From: an uncultured Pelagibacteraceae bacterium
GTDB taxonomy: Bacteria > Pseudomonadota > Alphaproteobacteria > Pelagibacterales > Pelagibacteraceae
Assembly: GCA_902606115.1 (NCBI GenBank)
Contig: CACLFM010000004.1
Coordinates: forward strand, 1 to 64,000
DNA: 64,000 nt
Direction: 5' to 3'
In this document: positions 29,438 through 40,791 of the stretch, piece by piece
Numbering within the stretch: the stretch's first letter is position 1
How the letters are laid out: the number at the start of each line of letters is the position of its first letter
Translations under genes and position numbers: made by a program
Notes under the pieces: generated by a model
Databases searched by the model: none
What the model saw: the letters and a program-made list of their open reading frames with translations, nothing else
What the model was told of the DNA's origin: nothing

Positions 29438-30589
29438 ATGAACAACAAAATAAAAAGATACATCCCACAAATTCTTACCATTCTATTTGTAGTCTTAATA
29501 TTTGGTTTTTTTACGATAAATGCACAAGTCAATATGGATAATAGAGGTATTGATTTTGGCTTCGGTTTTCTCAAACAAGAGGCATCTTTTGATATGCAAT
29601 TCACTCTTCTTGATTATGATGGTCAAGATTCATATATGTGGGCGTATGTAGTAGCCTTGTTAAATACACTTCTAGTATCTTTTTTAGGTATAATATTTTG
29701 TACGATATTAGGAGTTATTATTGGTGTTGCTAGATTGTCAGGCAATTTCTTAATTAGAAACTCTGCTGCATGGTATGTAGAGTTTTTTAGAAATATACCA
29801 TTATTATTACAAATTTTCTTTTGGTATTATGCTGCATTAAGAGCGTTACCACTCCCAGAAAAAGCTGAACCATGGTTTGGTGTAACCTATATGACTATAA
29901 AAGGTTATTATATACCATCAATGATATGGGAAAATCTTAGCGTATTTATGTCGTGTTTGTTGGCTTCAATAATATCAATTATCTTTATTAAAATTTATGC
30001 AAAAAAAATTCAAGAAAAAGAGGGAAAACAATTACCAGTTTTATATATTTCATTAGGTTTAATAACAATTTTGCCACTACTGTCTTTTTTATTTGGTGGT
30101 GTTACCCTAGATTTTGAAATACCTGTTTTAAAACAATTAGCAAAAACATCATTTATTTTTGAAGGGGGTATTAGACTGCCGCCTGAACTAATTGCATTAG
30201 TTTTAGCACTTTCACTTTATACATCAACTTTTGTAGCTGAATGTGTAAGGGCAGGTATTCAAGGTATAAGTAAAGGGCAAAAAGAAGCCGCAGCATCAGT
30301 CGGTTTAAATCCTAATCAAATTCTAAAATTAGTTATAATGCCGCAAGCTTTAAGAATTATAATACCACCTACAACCAACCAGTATTTAAATTTAACAAAA
30401 AATTCATCTTTAGCTGCAGCGATTGCATACCCAGATTTAGTATTAGTCTTTGCTGGAACTGCTTTAATGCAAACTGGAAAAGCTATCGAAATTGTAGGTA
30501 TTACAATGTTAACCTACTTAACAATAAGCCTATCAATTGCTGCACTAATGAATTGGTATAATAAAAGAATTGAGATTAAAGAAAAATAA
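29438..30589 (+). CDS. aapQ: General L-amino acid ABC transporter permease AapQ
   Basis: 'EFFRNIPLLLQIFFWYYA', 'EAAASVGLNPNQILKLVIMPQALRIIIPPTTNQYLNLTKNSSLA'. Confidence 0.94.
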   Translation: MNNKIKRYIPQILTILFVVLIFGFFTINAQVNMDNRGIDFGFGFLKQEASFDMQFTLLDYDGQDSYMWAYVVALLNTLLVSFLGIIFCTILGVIIGVARLSGNFLIRNSAAWYVEFFRNIPLLLQIFFWYYAALRALPLPEKAEPWFGVTYMTIKGYYIPSMIWENLSVFMSCLLASIISIIFIKIYAKKIQEKEGKQLPVLYISLGLITILPLLSFLFGGVTLDFEIPVLKQLAKTSFIFEGGIRLPPELIALVLALSLYTSTFVAECVRAGIQGISKGQKEAAASVGLNPNQILKLVIMPQALRIIIPPTTNQYLNLTKNSSLAAAIAYPDLVLVFAGTALMQTGKAIEIVGITMLTYLTISLSIAALMNWYNKRIEIKEK

Positions 30590-30590
30590 A

Positions 30591-31859
30591 ATGAAAATTA
30601 GCTTGTCACAAATTAAATCGAATAATTATATAACGAATATTTATTTAGGTACTTTTTTATTTTCATTATCTATTTTTGATGTTTTTTTGTACTCATTTTT
30701 AAATATAAATATCACTTCCTTTTTACCCGGAAATTTAAGTTTATTTTTTCCATTAATAATTGGGTTTATAGGTCTATCATTTTTAAGAATGGAATATTCT
30801 GGTATTAAAATTATAGATAATTTAAATAAACATATTAATACTTCAAACTTTAATGCATTACTTACATTAATAATCATTTTTGCATTACTAAAGGCACTGC
30901 CGCCTGCTTTGAGCTGGATGGTACTTGATGCAAATATTTCTGGAGATACAAAACAAGCTTGCACTGGAACTGGGGCTTGTTGGACCTATATAAAAGTTTG
31001 GTTTAAAAGATTTATGTATGGAATGTATCCAAATGAGATGCATTGGAGAATTAACTCTGCATTTATTTTAGTAATAGCACTAGGATTTGCTGGTTATTTT
31101 TTCAAAGAAAATTTAAAAAAATATTTAGCATTATATTATGTTGTTATATATCCGATAATAGCATTTTTAATAATCTACTATTTAATATCAGGTGGATCTT
31201 TTGGTTTAGTTTGGGTAGAAACAGGTGCTTGGGGTGGTTTATCTTTAACCTTTATTGTCTCGTTTTTCTGTTTAATTTTTTGTTTCCCACTCGGAATGAT
31301 CCTTGCTTTAGGTAGAAGATCAAACTTACCAGCGGTAAGATATACATCAATATGTTATATTGAATTTTGGAGAGGTGTTCCTTTAATAACAGTATTGTTT
31401 ATGTCTTCAGTTATGTTTCCTATGTTTTTACCTGAGGATTTTTTTATGGATAAACTTGTAAGAGTAATAATTGCAATCACTTTATTTGAGGCGGCTTATT
31501 GCGCTGAAGTTATTAGAGGAGGGTTGCAAGCATTACCTAGAGGCCAGTATGATGCGGCTAAATCATTGGGTATGGGATATTGGAAAATGCACATCTTTGT
31601 TATTTTGCCTCAAGCCTTAAAACTAGTAATACCAGGAATTGCTAATACATTTTTAGCATTAGTAAAAGATACTCCGTTAATTTTTGTTGTTGGATTAGCT
31701 GAAATAGCCGGCATGTTAGCACTAGCTAAAACTAATCCTAAATGGCTTGGTTTCGCAATGGAAGGTTATATTTTTGCAGCAATAATCTTTTGGATAATTT
31801 GCTATGCAATGAGTAAATATAGTTATAATCTTGAACAAAAATATAAAACAGAGAGATAA
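30591..31859 (+). CDS. aapM: General L-amino acid ABC transporter permease AapM
   Basis: 'YIEFWRGVPLITVLFM', 'GQYDAAKSLGMGYWKMHIFVILPQALKLVIPGIANTFLALVKDTPLIFVVGL'; ATG 30591 preferred. Confidence 0.94.
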   Translation: MKISLSQIKSNNYITNIYLGTFLFSLSIFDVFLYSFLNINITSFLPGNLSLFFPLIIGFIGLSFLRMEYSGIKIIDNLNKHINTSNFNALLTLIIIFALLKALPPALSWMVLDANISGDTKQACTGTGACWTYIKVWFKRFMYGMYPNEMHWRINSAFILVIALGFAGYFFKENLKKYLALYYVVIYPIIAFLIIYYLISGGSFGLVWVETGAWGGLSLTFIVSFFCLIFCFPLGMILALGRRSNLPAVRYTSICYIEFWRGVPLITVLFMSSVMFPMFLPEDFFMDKLVRVIIAITLFEAAYCAEVIRGGLQALPRGQYDAAKSLGMGYWKMHIFVILPQALKLVIPGIANTFLALVKDTPLIFVVGLAEIAGMLALAKTNPKWLGFAMEGYIFAAIIFWIICYAMSKYSYNLEQKYKTER

Positions 31860-32594
31860 ATGTCTGAACCAATAATTAAAATTAACGATGTAAACAAATG
31901 GTTTGGAGATTTCCAGGTTTTAAAAAATATTAATTTAGACGTAAATGCAAAACAAAAAATTGTTGTATGTGGCCCATCAGGGTCGGGTAAATCAACATTA
32001 ATTAGATGTATTAATAGACTAGAAGAGCATCAAGAAGGCAAGATTATTGTTGATGGTAACGAGCTTAATGAAAACACAAAAAATATTGAGGAAATTAGAG
32101 CAGAAGTTGGTATGGTCTTTCAACAATTTAACCTATTTCCACACTTATCAATATTAGATAATTGCACTTTGGCACCAATTTGGGTGAAAAAAATGCCAAA
32201 AAAGAAAGCAGAAGAATTAGCATTAAATCAACTTGAACAAGTTCAAATCGTTGACCAGGCATATAAATTTCCAGGTCAATTATCTGGTGGTCAACAACAA
32301 AGATCAGCTATTGCAAGAGCATTATGTATGGAGCCAAAGATAATGTTATTTGACGAGCCTACATCCGCATTAGATCCAGAAATGATTAAAGAGGTATTAG
32401 ATGCAATGGTGAACCTTGCAAAAGGCGGAATGACAATGATTGTAGTTACGCATGAAATGGGATTTGCTAAAGAAGTTGCTGATGAAGTAATTTTTATGGA
32501 TGAAGGAATGATCGTTGAAAAAAATACAACTAAAGAATTTTTCGCTAACCCAAAAAGTGATCGTACGAAGCTTTTCTTAAGTCAAATCTTATAA
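31860..32594 (+). CDS. aapP: Amino acid ABC transporter ATP-binding protein AapP
   Basis: Walker A 'GPSGSGKST', signature 'LSGGQQQR', Walker B '[15 protein letters not shown]'. Confidence 0.96.
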   Translation: MSEPIIKINDVNKWFGDFQVLKNINLDVNAKQKIVVCGPSGSGKSTLIRCINRLEEHQEGKIIVDGNELNENTKNIEEIRAEVGMVFQQFNLFPHLSILDNCTLAPIWVKKMPKKKAEELALNQLEQVQIVDQAYKFPGQLSGGQQQRSAIARALCMEPKIMLFDEPTSALDPEMIKEVLDAMVNLAKGGMTMIVVTHEMGFAKEVADEVIFMDEGMIVEKNTTKEFFANPKSDRTKLFLSQIL

Positions 32595-32740
32595 CAATAA
32601 GGTATAAAAAGTCTTTATTTATAACAACAATTTTTTAGTTTTATTTAATTGTCAAGCCACAAAATCTGACAAAAATATTTTTTTTTGTGCTTGCATAAAC
32701 TCTCAGGATAGAGTTCAATTATGATTTTTAGAGGGGTTCT

Positions 32741-33112
32741 ATGGAAGATAATTTTAATAAACACTTAGGCAGCAAGCTTAAGTTAAGACGTCTAGCATTG
32801 GGTTTAACTCAAACAAAAGTAGCAAAAGCAATCAACGTAACATTTCAACAAATTCAAAAATACGAAAAAGGAACAAACGGAGTTAGTTCTATGAGATTAT
32901 TACAGCTTTCCAACTATTTAAAAGTTCCTATAAGTTATTTTTTTGAAGATTTTTCTGAATATTTGATAAATGCTGAAAAAATTAAAGAAGGTCATCTCAG
33001 TATAAATTATAATTTTTTATTAAAAATGTATTCCGAGCTTTCTGGTGATCAGAAAATTAAATTTACCAAAAATCTTGATACTGTAGTTAATAAGGTAGCT
33101 AAGATAGGTTAG
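32741..33112 (+). CDS. XRE-family HTH transcriptional regulator
   Basis: 'LGSKLKLRRLALGLTQTKVAKAINVTFQQIQKYEKGTNGVSSMRLLQLSNYLKVPISYFF'. Confidence 0.9.
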   Translation: MEDNFNKHLGSKLKLRRLALGLTQTKVAKAINVTFQQIQKYEKGTNGVSSMRLLQLSNYLKVPISYFFEDFSEYLINAEKIKEGHLSINYNFLLKMYSELSGDQKIKFTKNLDTVVNKVAKIG

Positions 33113-33114
33113 TC

Positions 33115-33190
33115 TGGCTCCTCGGGCAGGACTCGAACCTGCGACCAATTGATTAACAGTCAACTGCTCTACCAACTGAGCTACCGAGGA
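33115..33190 (-). tRNA. tRNA-Asn (anticodon GUU)
   Basis: Reverse complement TCCTCGGTAGCTCAGTTGGTAGAGCAGTTGACTGTTAATCAATTGGTCGCAGGTTCGAGTCCTGCCCGAGGAGCCA; loop CTGTTAA. Confidence 0.97.
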
Positions 33191-33241
33191 ATGTAAAAAT
33201 CAAAACTTACTTTTTTTTTAAGTTAAAACAACTCTTTTTTT

Positions 33242-33315
33242 TGGAGGTAACGCCCGGAATCGAACCGGGATACAAGGATTTGCAATCCTCTGCGTAACCA
33301 TTCCGCCACGTTACC
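33242..33315 (-). tRNA. tRNA-Cys (anticodon GCA)
   Basis: Reverse complement GGTAACGTGGCGGAATGGTTACGCAGAGGATTGCAAATCCTTGTATCCCGGTTCGATTCCGGGCGTTACCTCCA; loop TTGCAAA, U73, CCA. Confidence 0.97.
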
Positions 33316-33433
33316 GTTAAAATGATTAACAAAACTATCTATTTGATGTTTATATATGAAATATTCTATCAAATTCAATCTAATTTTGATTGTTGTTTAA
33401 TGTGTTTATTGAATTATAAACTATAAATCACTA

Positions 33434-36055
33434 ATGAGTTCAGAAAAATACATACATACAAAAGTAGAAAACAAGATTTATTCATATTGGGAAAAAAAAC
33501 AACTTTTTAAACCAAAAAAAAATAAGAAAAAATATTCAATCGTAATACCACCACCTAATGTAACTGGAAGCTTACATATGGGGCATGCTCTAAACAACAC
33601 GATCCAGGATTTATTAATCAGATATCATAGAATGAATAATTTCGAGACTTTATGGCAACCAGGAACAGATCATGCGGGTATTGCAACTCAAGCTTTGGTA
33701 GAGAAAAAATTAGAAAGTCAAAATATTGATAAAAAAACTATCGGTAGAGATAAATTTGTAGAAAAAGTCTGGGACTGGAAAAAAGAGTACGGTGGTATAA
33801 TTATAAATCAATTAAAAAAACTAGGCTGTTCTTGTGATTGGTCAAGAAATGCATTTACAATGGACGAAAATCTATCTTCATCCGTAATCAAAGTTTTCAT
33901 AGATTTATACAACAAAGGATTAATTTATAAGTCAAAAAAATTAGTAAATTGGGATACTGTATTAAAAACTGCTATATCGGATTTAGAAGTTGATCAAAGA
34001 GAAGTCAATTCAAAACTATATTACATAAATTACCAAATAGAAAATTCTTTAAAATTTATAACGATTGCGACAACTAGGCCTGAAACAATGCTCGGAGATA
34101 CGGCGGTAGCAGTAAATCCTAAAGATGAAAGATATCAAAGTTTAGTTGGAAAAAACGTAATTTTACCAATTACAAACAGAAAAATTAAAATTATAGCTGA
34201 TGACTATGCAGATCCAGAGCAAGGTTCTGGAGCTGTAAAAATTACACCTGCACATGATTTTAATGACTATGAGGTTGGTAAAAGAAATAAACTAGAGATC
34301 ATAAATATTTTCACTGAAGATGGTAAAATTAATAATAATGCACCAAACGAATATGTAGGATTAGATAGATTTGAGGCTCGAAAAAAAATACTTAATGAAT
34401 TAGGCGACAAATTAATTAAAGAGGAAAAAATAAAAAATAAAGTTCCATATGGTGATAGATCTAATTCTGTCATCGAACCATATTTAACTGAACAATGGTT
34501 TGCAGATGCAAAAAAGCTATCTATAAAAGCGAAGAAAATTGTTAAGAATAAAAAAACAAGTTTCTTTCCAAAAAATTGGTCTAAAACATATTTTCAATGG
34601 ATGAATAATATAGAACCGTGGTGCATATCAAGACAGTTATGGTGGGGTCACCAAATACCTGCTTGGTACGGTCCAGATAAAAAGATATTTGTTGCACAAA
34701 ATTTTAGAGAAGCAAAAAAACTTGCTAAGAAAAAATATAAAAAAGATGTTGAATTAGTTAGAGATGATGATGTTCTTGATACATGGTTTTCATCAGGTTT
34801 ATGGGCATTTGCAACTTTAGGATGGCCAAAGAAAAATGAGTATTTAAAAAAGTTTTATCCAACCTCTGTATTAGTTACCGGCTTTGATATTATCTTCTTT
34901 TGGGTTGCTAGAATGATGATGTTTGGAATGGAATTTTTAAATAAAGAACCTTTTAAAGATATTTATGTTCACGCTTTAGTTAGAGATGAAAAAGGTCAAA
35001 AAATGTCAAAATCTAAAGGTAATGTTATTGACCCCTTAGTATTAATAGAAAAGTATAGTGCTGATGCATTAAGATTTACTTTATTGTCAATGGCTTCACC
35101 TGGTCGTGATGTTAAACTTTCAGAGGATAGAGTTAAAGGGTATAGAAATTTTTTAAATAAACTATGGAATGCTAATAACTTTTTATCAATGAATAAATGT
35201 GATTTTAAAAGATCAAAAAAATCTCCAAAAATTAACTTAAATATAAACAAATGGATAATTTCAGAGTTAAATCAAACAACTGATACAGTAGAAAAAAACA
35301 TTAAAGAATATAGATTTGATGAAGCCGCAAGAAATGCCTATCAGTTTGTCTGGCATTCTTATTGCGACTGGTATTTAGAGCTTTCAAAAACGATTTTAAA
35401 TTCTAAAGACAAAAAATCTATTAATGAGGTAAAATTAACTACCTCATATGTTTTTAAAGAAATATTGGTTTTATTACATCCCTTCATACCGTTTATTACT
35501 GAGGAATTATGGTTAAAGAATAAACTTGATAAATTAAACAGCACTTATTTAATGCATACAAATTGGACTTTAAATAAAATGAAAAAAGACAAGAATATTA
35601 AAGAAGTCCAAAAAATAATTGATTTAATTAGCCAATTACGATCTTTTAAAAATGAGCTAAATGTAAGCCCTGGCTCTTTTGTTGATATGTCATTGAGCAA
35701 TTTACCAAAAAAAGATCAGGATTTTATTATTAAAAATGAAATTGTACTAAAAAGATTAGGAAGAATTAATAACTTTCTTGATGGAGAGAAAAATAAACCA
35801 TCTGCAAATCTTGTAATTGCAGGTGATATATTTAAAATTTACTTTGATCAATCTGTGGATCTGTCATTAATCAAAGAAAATTTACTAAAAAGACAAAATA
35901 AATATGAAGTAGAATTAGATGTGATATCAAAAAGGTTATCAAATAAAAGCTTTGTAGATAGGGCACCAAAAAATATTGTTGAACAAGAAAAAAATAACTA
36001 TAATGAATTAAAGAAAAATATTGATAAAATATCAATCACAGTTAAAGGTTTATAA
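33434..36055 (+). CDS. valS: Valyl-tRNA synthetase
   Basis: '[18 protein letters not shown]', '[13 protein letters not shown]', C-terminal coiled coil. Confidence 0.98.
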   Translation: MSSEKYIHTKVENKIYSYWEKKQLFKPKKNKKKYSIVIPPPNVTGSLHMGHALNNTIQDLLIRYHRMNNFETLWQPGTDHAGIATQALVEKKLESQNIDKKTIGRDKFVEKVWDWKKEYGGIIINQLKKLGCSCDWSRNAFTMDENLSSSVIKVFIDLYNKGLIYKSKKLVNWDTVLKTAISDLEVDQREVNSKLYYINYQIENSLKFITIATTRPETMLGDTAVAVNPKDERYQSLVGKNVILPITNRKIKIIADDYADPEQGSGAVKITPAHDFNDYEVGKRNKLEIINIFTEDGKINNNAPNEYVGLDRFEARKKILNELGDKLIKEEKIKNKVPYGDRSNSVIEPYLTEQWFADAKKLSIKAKKIVKNKKTSFFPKNWSKTYFQWMNNIEPWCISRQLWWGHQIPAWYGPDKKIFVAQNFREAKKLAKKKYKKDVELVRDDDVLDTWFSSGLWAFATLGWPKKNEYLKKFYPTSVLVTGFDIIFFWVARMMMFGMEFLNKEPFKDIYVHALVRDEKGQKMSKSKGNVIDPLVLIEKYSADALRFTLLSMASPGRDVKLSEDRVKGYRNFLNKLWNANNFLSMNKCDFKRSKKSPKINLNINKWIISELNQTTDTVEKNIKEYRFDEAARNAYQFVWHSYCDWYLELSKTILNSKDKKSINEVKLTTSYVFKEILVLLHPFIPFITEELWLKNKLDKLNSTYLMHTNWTLNKMKKDKNIKEVQKIIDLISQLRSFKNELNVSPGSFVDMSLSNLPKKDQDFIIKNEIVLKRLGRINNFLDGEKNKPSANLVIAGDIFKIYFDQSVDLSLIKENLLKRQNKYEVELDVISKRLSNKSFVDRAPKNIVEQEKNNYNELKKNIDKISITVKGL

Positions 36056-37770
36056 TGAAATTTAATAAGAAAAAACTACCCAGTAGACACACTTCTCTAG
36101 GACCAGATAAAGCTCCTCAAAGATCTTTTTATTATGCAATGAAATTAACCGAAAAAGATGTTGCAAAACCTTTTGTAGGTGTTGTTTCAACATGGAATGA
36201 AGCTGCTCCATGTAACATTGCTTTAATGAGACAAGCACAATCAGTTAAAAAAGGTGTTAAATCATCTGGAGGAACACCAAGAGAATTTTGTACTATTACT
36301 GTTACAGATGGTATTGCAATGGGACATGAAGGAATGAAATCTTCATTAGTATCTAGAGATGTAATTGCAGATTCAACTGAACTAACTGTTAGAGGTCATT
36401 GTTATGACGCCTTAGTCGGTGTTGCAGGATGTGATAAATCTTTACCAGGTTTAATGATGGCTATGGTCAGATTAAATGTACCAAGTGTATTTATTTATGG
36501 AGGCTCTATACTTCCTGGAAGATTTAACGGTAAAGATGTTACTGTTGTAGATGTTTTTGAAGGAGTAGGTAAATATTCTGCAGGACAAATGAATGCACAT
36601 GCTTTAAGAAAATTAGAATTAAAAGCTTGTCCAAGTGCTGGTGCTTGTGGAGGTCAATTTACAGCAAACACTATGGCATGTGTCTCAGAAGCAATGGGAT
36701 TAGCATTACCTTATTCAGCTGGAACTCCAGCACCCTACGAACAAAGAGATAAATTTGCATTACAAAGTGGGAAAGCTGTAATGAATTTATTAGCAAAAAA
36801 TATCAGACCAAGAGATATTGTTACAAGAAAAGCATTAGAAAATGCAGCAACAATTGTTGCAGCAACCGGAGGCTCAACAAATGCTGCATTACATTTGCCA
36901 GCTATAGCAAATGAAATAGGAATTAAATTTGATTTAATGGATGTTGCTAAAATTTTTAAAAAAACTCCTTATCTTGCTGATTTAAAACCAGGTGGAAGAT
37001 ATGTTGCAAAAGATATGTGGCTAGCAGGTGGTGTACCAATGTTATTAAGAACCTTGTTAGATGGTGGGTATATCCATGGAGATTGTATGACAGTTACAGG
37101 GAAAACTATGAGACAAAATCTTAAAAATATCAAATTTAATCCAAAACAAAAAGTTATGAGAAAATATAATAATCCACTTTCAAACGATGGTGGTGTTGTA
37201 GGTTTAAAAGGAAATCTTGCACCAGAAGGAGCAATTGTGAAAGTTGCAGGATTAAAAAAATTACAGTTTACAGGAAGAGCAAGATGTTTTGATACTGAAG
37301 AGTCTGCTTATAAAGCTGTTAAGAATAAAAAATATAAAGATGGAGATATAATTATTATTAGATACGAAGGTCCAAAAGGTGGTCCTGGTATGAGAGAAAT
37401 GTTACAGACAACTGGTGCAATTTATGGCCAAGGAAAAGGAGAGAAGGTAGCACTTATTACTGATGGTAGATTTTCCGGTGCAACAAGAGGTTTTTGTATT
37501 GGTCACGTTGGTCCAGAAGCATCTGTTGGAGGACCAATAGCATTACTTAGAAACGGTGATGTAATAGACATTGATGCTAAAAAAGGAACTATCAATGTTA
37601 GATTGTCTAAAAAAGAATTGCAAAAAAGACATAAAAAGTGGAGACCTAAAAAGATTAACTTTGGTAATGGAACTCTTTGGAAGTATGCACAAACAGTTGG
37701 GCCAGCATATTTAGGAGCACCAACACATCCTGGTGGTAAAAACGAGGTTAAAGTATACGCTGATATTTAA
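36055..37770 (+). CDS. ilvD: Dihydroxy-acid dehydratase
   Basis: '[12 protein letters not shown]', '[23 protein letters not shown]', '[20 protein letters not shown]'. Confidence 0.97.
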   Translation: MKFNKKKLPSRHTSLGPDKAPQRSFYYAMKLTEKDVAKPFVGVVSTWNEAAPCNIALMRQAQSVKKGVKSSGGTPREFCTITVTDGIAMGHEGMKSSLVSRDVIADSTELTVRGHCYDALVGVAGCDKSLPGLMMAMVRLNVPSVFIYGGSILPGRFNGKDVTVVDVFEGVGKYSAGQMNAHALRKLELKACPSAGACGGQFTANTMACVSEAMGLALPYSAGTPAPYEQRDKFALQSGKAVMNLLAKNIRPRDIVTRKALENAATIVAATGGSTNAALHLPAIANEIGIKFDLMDVAKIFKKTPYLADLKPGGRYVAKDMWLAGGVPMLLRTLLDGGYIHGDCMTVTGKTMRQNLKNIKFNPKQKVMRKYNNPLSNDGGVVGLKGNLAPEGAIVKVAGLKKLQFTGRARCFDTEESAYKAVKNKKYKDGDIIIIRYEGPKGGPGMREMLQTTGAIYGQGKGEKVALITDGRFSGATRGFCIGHVGPEASVGGPIALLRNGDVIDIDAKKGTINVRLSKKELQKRHKKWRPKKINFGNGTLWKYAQTVGPAYLGAPTHPGGKNEVKVYADI

Positions 37771-38960
37771 TGAAAATTAGACCGGTTATTTTATGCGGTG
37801 GGGCAGGTACTAGACTTTGGCCTAAAAAAACTAATCATCAAGCAAAACAATTCATAGATTTTGGTAATTGGACTTTATTAGGCAAAACTTTGGAGAGAGT
37901 TAAAGCATCTATATTTGATGCTCCAATCATAAGTACTAATGCTAAGTATTTAAGACAAGTAAAGCAACACCTAAAGAAACACAAAATAAAAAAATTTAAG
38001 ATAGTTTTAGAACCAGATAAAAGAAATACAGCACCAGCTATATTAAGTACGGCATTAATAAAAGATATTCCAAACGAACAACCTTTAATGTTTTTAGCTG
38101 CTGATCATTTGATAGAGAAGGTTGGATTATTTAATAAAGCTATTAAAAAAAATCAAAAAAAACTCAATTATAATAATATCTTTATATTTGGGATTAAACC
38201 AACAATGCCCTCTAGTGAATTTGGATATTTTTTAACAAAAAATAACAAAGTATCTAGATTTGTAGAAAAGCCTAAAGAAGCTAAAGCTAAACAAATAATT
38301 AGCAAAAAGGGCTATTGGAATTCTGGAATGTTTTACTTGAGAAAAGACTCAATTATTAATAATTTTAAGAAATACCAACCAAATATTTACCGAAACTGTA
38401 ACAATGCTGTAACAAAAGCAAAATATAAAAGTAATGTGTATTATTTAAACAAACAAGCATTTACTAAAGCTACAGCAAAATCGTTTGATTACGCGATACT
38501 AGAGAAAACTAAAAATATCAATGCTATCAAGCTTGATATTCCATGGTCAGATCTAGGGAGCTGGAAAGAAATCTGCAAAATGTATGGAAAGATTAAAAAT
38601 AGATATTTTAAAAAGAAAAACGTATTTCATAGACCATGGGGCAGCTACACAAACTTATTTAAAGGCAAAGAATTCTTAATTAAAGAATTATATGTGAAAC
38701 CTAAAGGTATTTTAAGTCTTCAAAAACATTTTCATAGAGCAGAACATTGGGTAGTTACTCATGGAATCCCAAAAATTACTCTAAATAAAAGTAAATTCTT
38801 AAAGAAACCTGGTGAAACTATTTATATCCCACTAGGAGCTGTTCATAGAATTGAAAATCCATTTAAAAAACCGGTAAAAATTATAGAAGCACAAATAGGC
38901 TCAATTCTTAAAGAAACAGATATTGTCAGATATCAAGACATATATGGCCGTGTTAAATAA
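37770..38960 (+). CDS. manC: Mannose-1-phosphate guanylyltransferase with C-terminal cupin (ManC-like)
   Basis: 'ILCGGAGTRLWPKKTNHQAKQF', 'FRPWGSY'-type segment 'FHRPWGSYTNLF', cupin 'KHFHRAEHWVVTHG'. Confidence 0.92.
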   Translation: MKIRPVILCGGAGTRLWPKKTNHQAKQFIDFGNWTLLGKTLERVKASIFDAPIISTNAKYLRQVKQHLKKHKIKKFKIVLEPDKRNTAPAILSTALIKDIPNEQPLMFLAADHLIEKVGLFNKAIKKNQKKLNYNNIFIFGIKPTMPSSEFGYFLTKNNKVSRFVEKPKEAKAKQIISKKGYWNSGMFYLRKDSIINNFKKYQPNIYRNCNNAVTKAKYKSNVYYLNKQAFTKATAKSFDYAILEKTKNINAIKLDIPWSDLGSWKEICKMYGKIKNRYFKKKNVFHRPWGSYTNLFKGKEFLIKELYVKPKGILSLQKHFHRAEHWVVTHGIPKITLNKSKFLKKPGETIYIPLGAVHRIENPFKKPVKIIEAQIGSILKETDIVRYQDIYGRVK

Positions 38961-38973
38961 TTAACACGACCAT
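38944..38973. terminator. Possible hairpin at manC / PiT-like convergent junction
   Basis: atggccgtgttaa-ataa-ttaacacgaccat, 13-bp arms with one mismatch, spans manC stop; no convincing U-run. Confidence 0.4.
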
Positions 38974-38983
38974 AAAAATATAT

Positions 38984-39949
38984 TTAAAACCAATTGTTTG
39001 GTATTATTAGATAATGTATTGAAAGAACTATACCTACTGAAACAGTTAAGCCGAATACCATTTTTAGGAAATCTTTTCCAATTAATGGAAAGACGTAACC
39101 TAGCTTATATTCTTTGTTCATAGTAGCTATAGCAAGTTCTCTTCCACATAATAAACCTACAAAAACCCATGTCGTAGACATAGGTAAATCGTTTAGTTCT
39201 TTAAAGTAGAATAAGACACAAGCATAAATGACGTTAATAATTGTCGCTGATCTTGCGTACCTTGTTCCTGTTTTTTCAAGGACAACTTTTTGAATTGGTC
39301 CTCCTTGAATGTAGAAAATATAAAATAATAATGCAGTGAAGTAAGCCATTACAATTAAAAGTAATGTTAAATCTAACTGTCTAGGTAGATACACTGCAAT
39401 ATTAGCTACATCGTGAGATAACCAAACCCACCATAACCAACCAGAAGAAATCCAAACACCATTTCTCCAGAAGCCTACCCATTTTTCATCTACTTCATCA
39501 AATTTTTCATTAATGAATTTAGAGACAGCTATCCAGGCGATGTAAGCAACCATTGCTGCCAAACCATAGCCAACGACGCTTTTCATAAGCATTTTTTCAA
39601 GCACAACCGTTGAGGCAAATGCTGAAAGAACTAAAAAGGTAGTTGAAACTGGTATTCCAATTCTAGTTAATAATAATAGTATTGCAGGCGCTACTGCGTG
39701 ATACCACTGAATTTCTTGATAAGGTATTCTAGTTAATCTTCCATAAGAAATATCACCATCATACGAATACCATCCCCATGCTAACGCAATAATCATTACA
39801 GCTGATGCAGATCCTGCAAGTGTATACCATTTAAACCACTTCTTTTTTGAAGCTATAAATGTACCTAGTGTTTGAATTGAGTCGTTAGCGATTACGCTAT
39901 AACCGGCAAGGCCAAAGCCTATAACCGTGTAAACTAAAGTCATATCCAT
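38984..39949 (-). CDS. PiT (inorganic phosphate transporter)-like membrane protein, substrate unknown
   Basis: Multi-TM; 'ANDSIQTLGTFIASKK' and 'SHDVANIAVYLPR' resemble the GANDxANxxGT signatures of the PiT family; AAGGAG ribosome site upstream. Confidence 0.65.
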   Translation of the reverse strand: MDMTLVYTVIGFGLAGYSVIANDSIQTLGTFIASKKKWFKWYTLAGSASAVMIIALAWGWYSYDGDISYGRLTRIPYQEIQWYHAVAPAILLLLTRIGIPVSTTFLVLSAFASTVVLEKMLMKSVVGYGLAAMVAYIAWIAVSKFINEKFDEVDEKWVGFWRNGVWISSGWLWWVWLSHDVANIAVYLPRQLDLTLLLIVMAYFTALLFYIFYIQGGPIQKVVLEKTGTRYARSATIINVIYACVLFYFKELNDLPMSTTWVFVGLLCGRELAIATMNKEYKLGYVFPLIGKDFLKMVFGLTVSVGIVLSIHYLIIPNNWF

Positions 39950-40140
39950 TCTTTCTCCTTTATATTATTGTTTTCGGTTCATATCGATTCATGACTTAAG
40001 ATCTATCTAATGTGAGAATAAAAAAAATTCTATAAAAGAATTAATTAATTTTTGAATTAAAGAGAGGATTCGCCAACTAATAAACTATTAAATACTGATG
40101 TCTACTTTAAAATATTTTTTATTTCGTAATACAGTTGTGT

Positions 40141-40791
40141 TTATTTAATTAATTTCTTAATAAAATATACAGCTATTAGAGCCCCCAAAAATTCAGCTAA
40201 AATATATGTAGGCGTATTCAAATAATTAATTCCCGTAAAAGAATCAGTAAAAGTTCTTGCTATCGTAACAGCTGGATTTGCAAAAGATGTTGATGATGTG
40301 AACCAATAACCGGCCATAATATATGTTGCAACACTAGCAGCTATTGTTATTTTACCATCTTTTTGAGTAGCAAAAATAATAAAAATTAAACCAAAAGTAG
40401 CAATTATTTCAGATAAGAAAATATGAAAGCCATCTCTATTTTTTGTAGATAACTCAAGAATATCGTGTTCAAAAAAAACATTAGCCAACATAACACCAAT
40501 CAAACAACCAAGTATTTGTGCAGGAATATAAAAGATCAGAAGTTTTCCATTGATTTTTTTTCTTAAAAACATCGCTAAACTCACAAAAGGATTGAAATGT
40601 GCACCTGAAATATTTGCAAAAGCAGTTATTAAGACGAATAGGCCAGCACCAGTTGCGAGTGTATTAGCTGTTAATCTCAAAGCATTATCATTTGTGAGAT
40701 TTTCAGCCATTATTCCAGACCCAACAATGACCATTACTAAAAAGCTACTGCCAATAAATTCACCTAAAAATATTTTGTTAGTATTTTTCAC
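40141..40791 (-). CDS. MIP/aquaporin-family channel
   Basis: Two half-helix motifs 'SGAHFNPFVSLAMF' and 'FANPAVTIARTFTDSF', six-TM pattern. Confidence 0.88.
   Translation of the reverse strand: MKNTNKIFLGEFIGSSFLVMVIVGSGIMAENLTNDNALRLTANTLATGAGLFVLITAFANISGAHFNPFVSLAMFLRKKINGKLLIFYIPAQILGCLIGVMLANVFFEHDILELSTKNRDGFHIFLSEIIATFGLIFIIFATQKDGKITIAASVATYIMAGYWFTSSTSFANPAVTIARTFTDSFTGINYLNTPTYILAEFLGALIAVYFIKKLIK

Noticed and set aside
32595-32740. Promoter or small RNA upstream of the XRE regulator
   Set aside because: Weak -35/-10-like strings only (TTGTGCTTGCATAAACTCTCAGGATAGAG); not convincing without start-site data.
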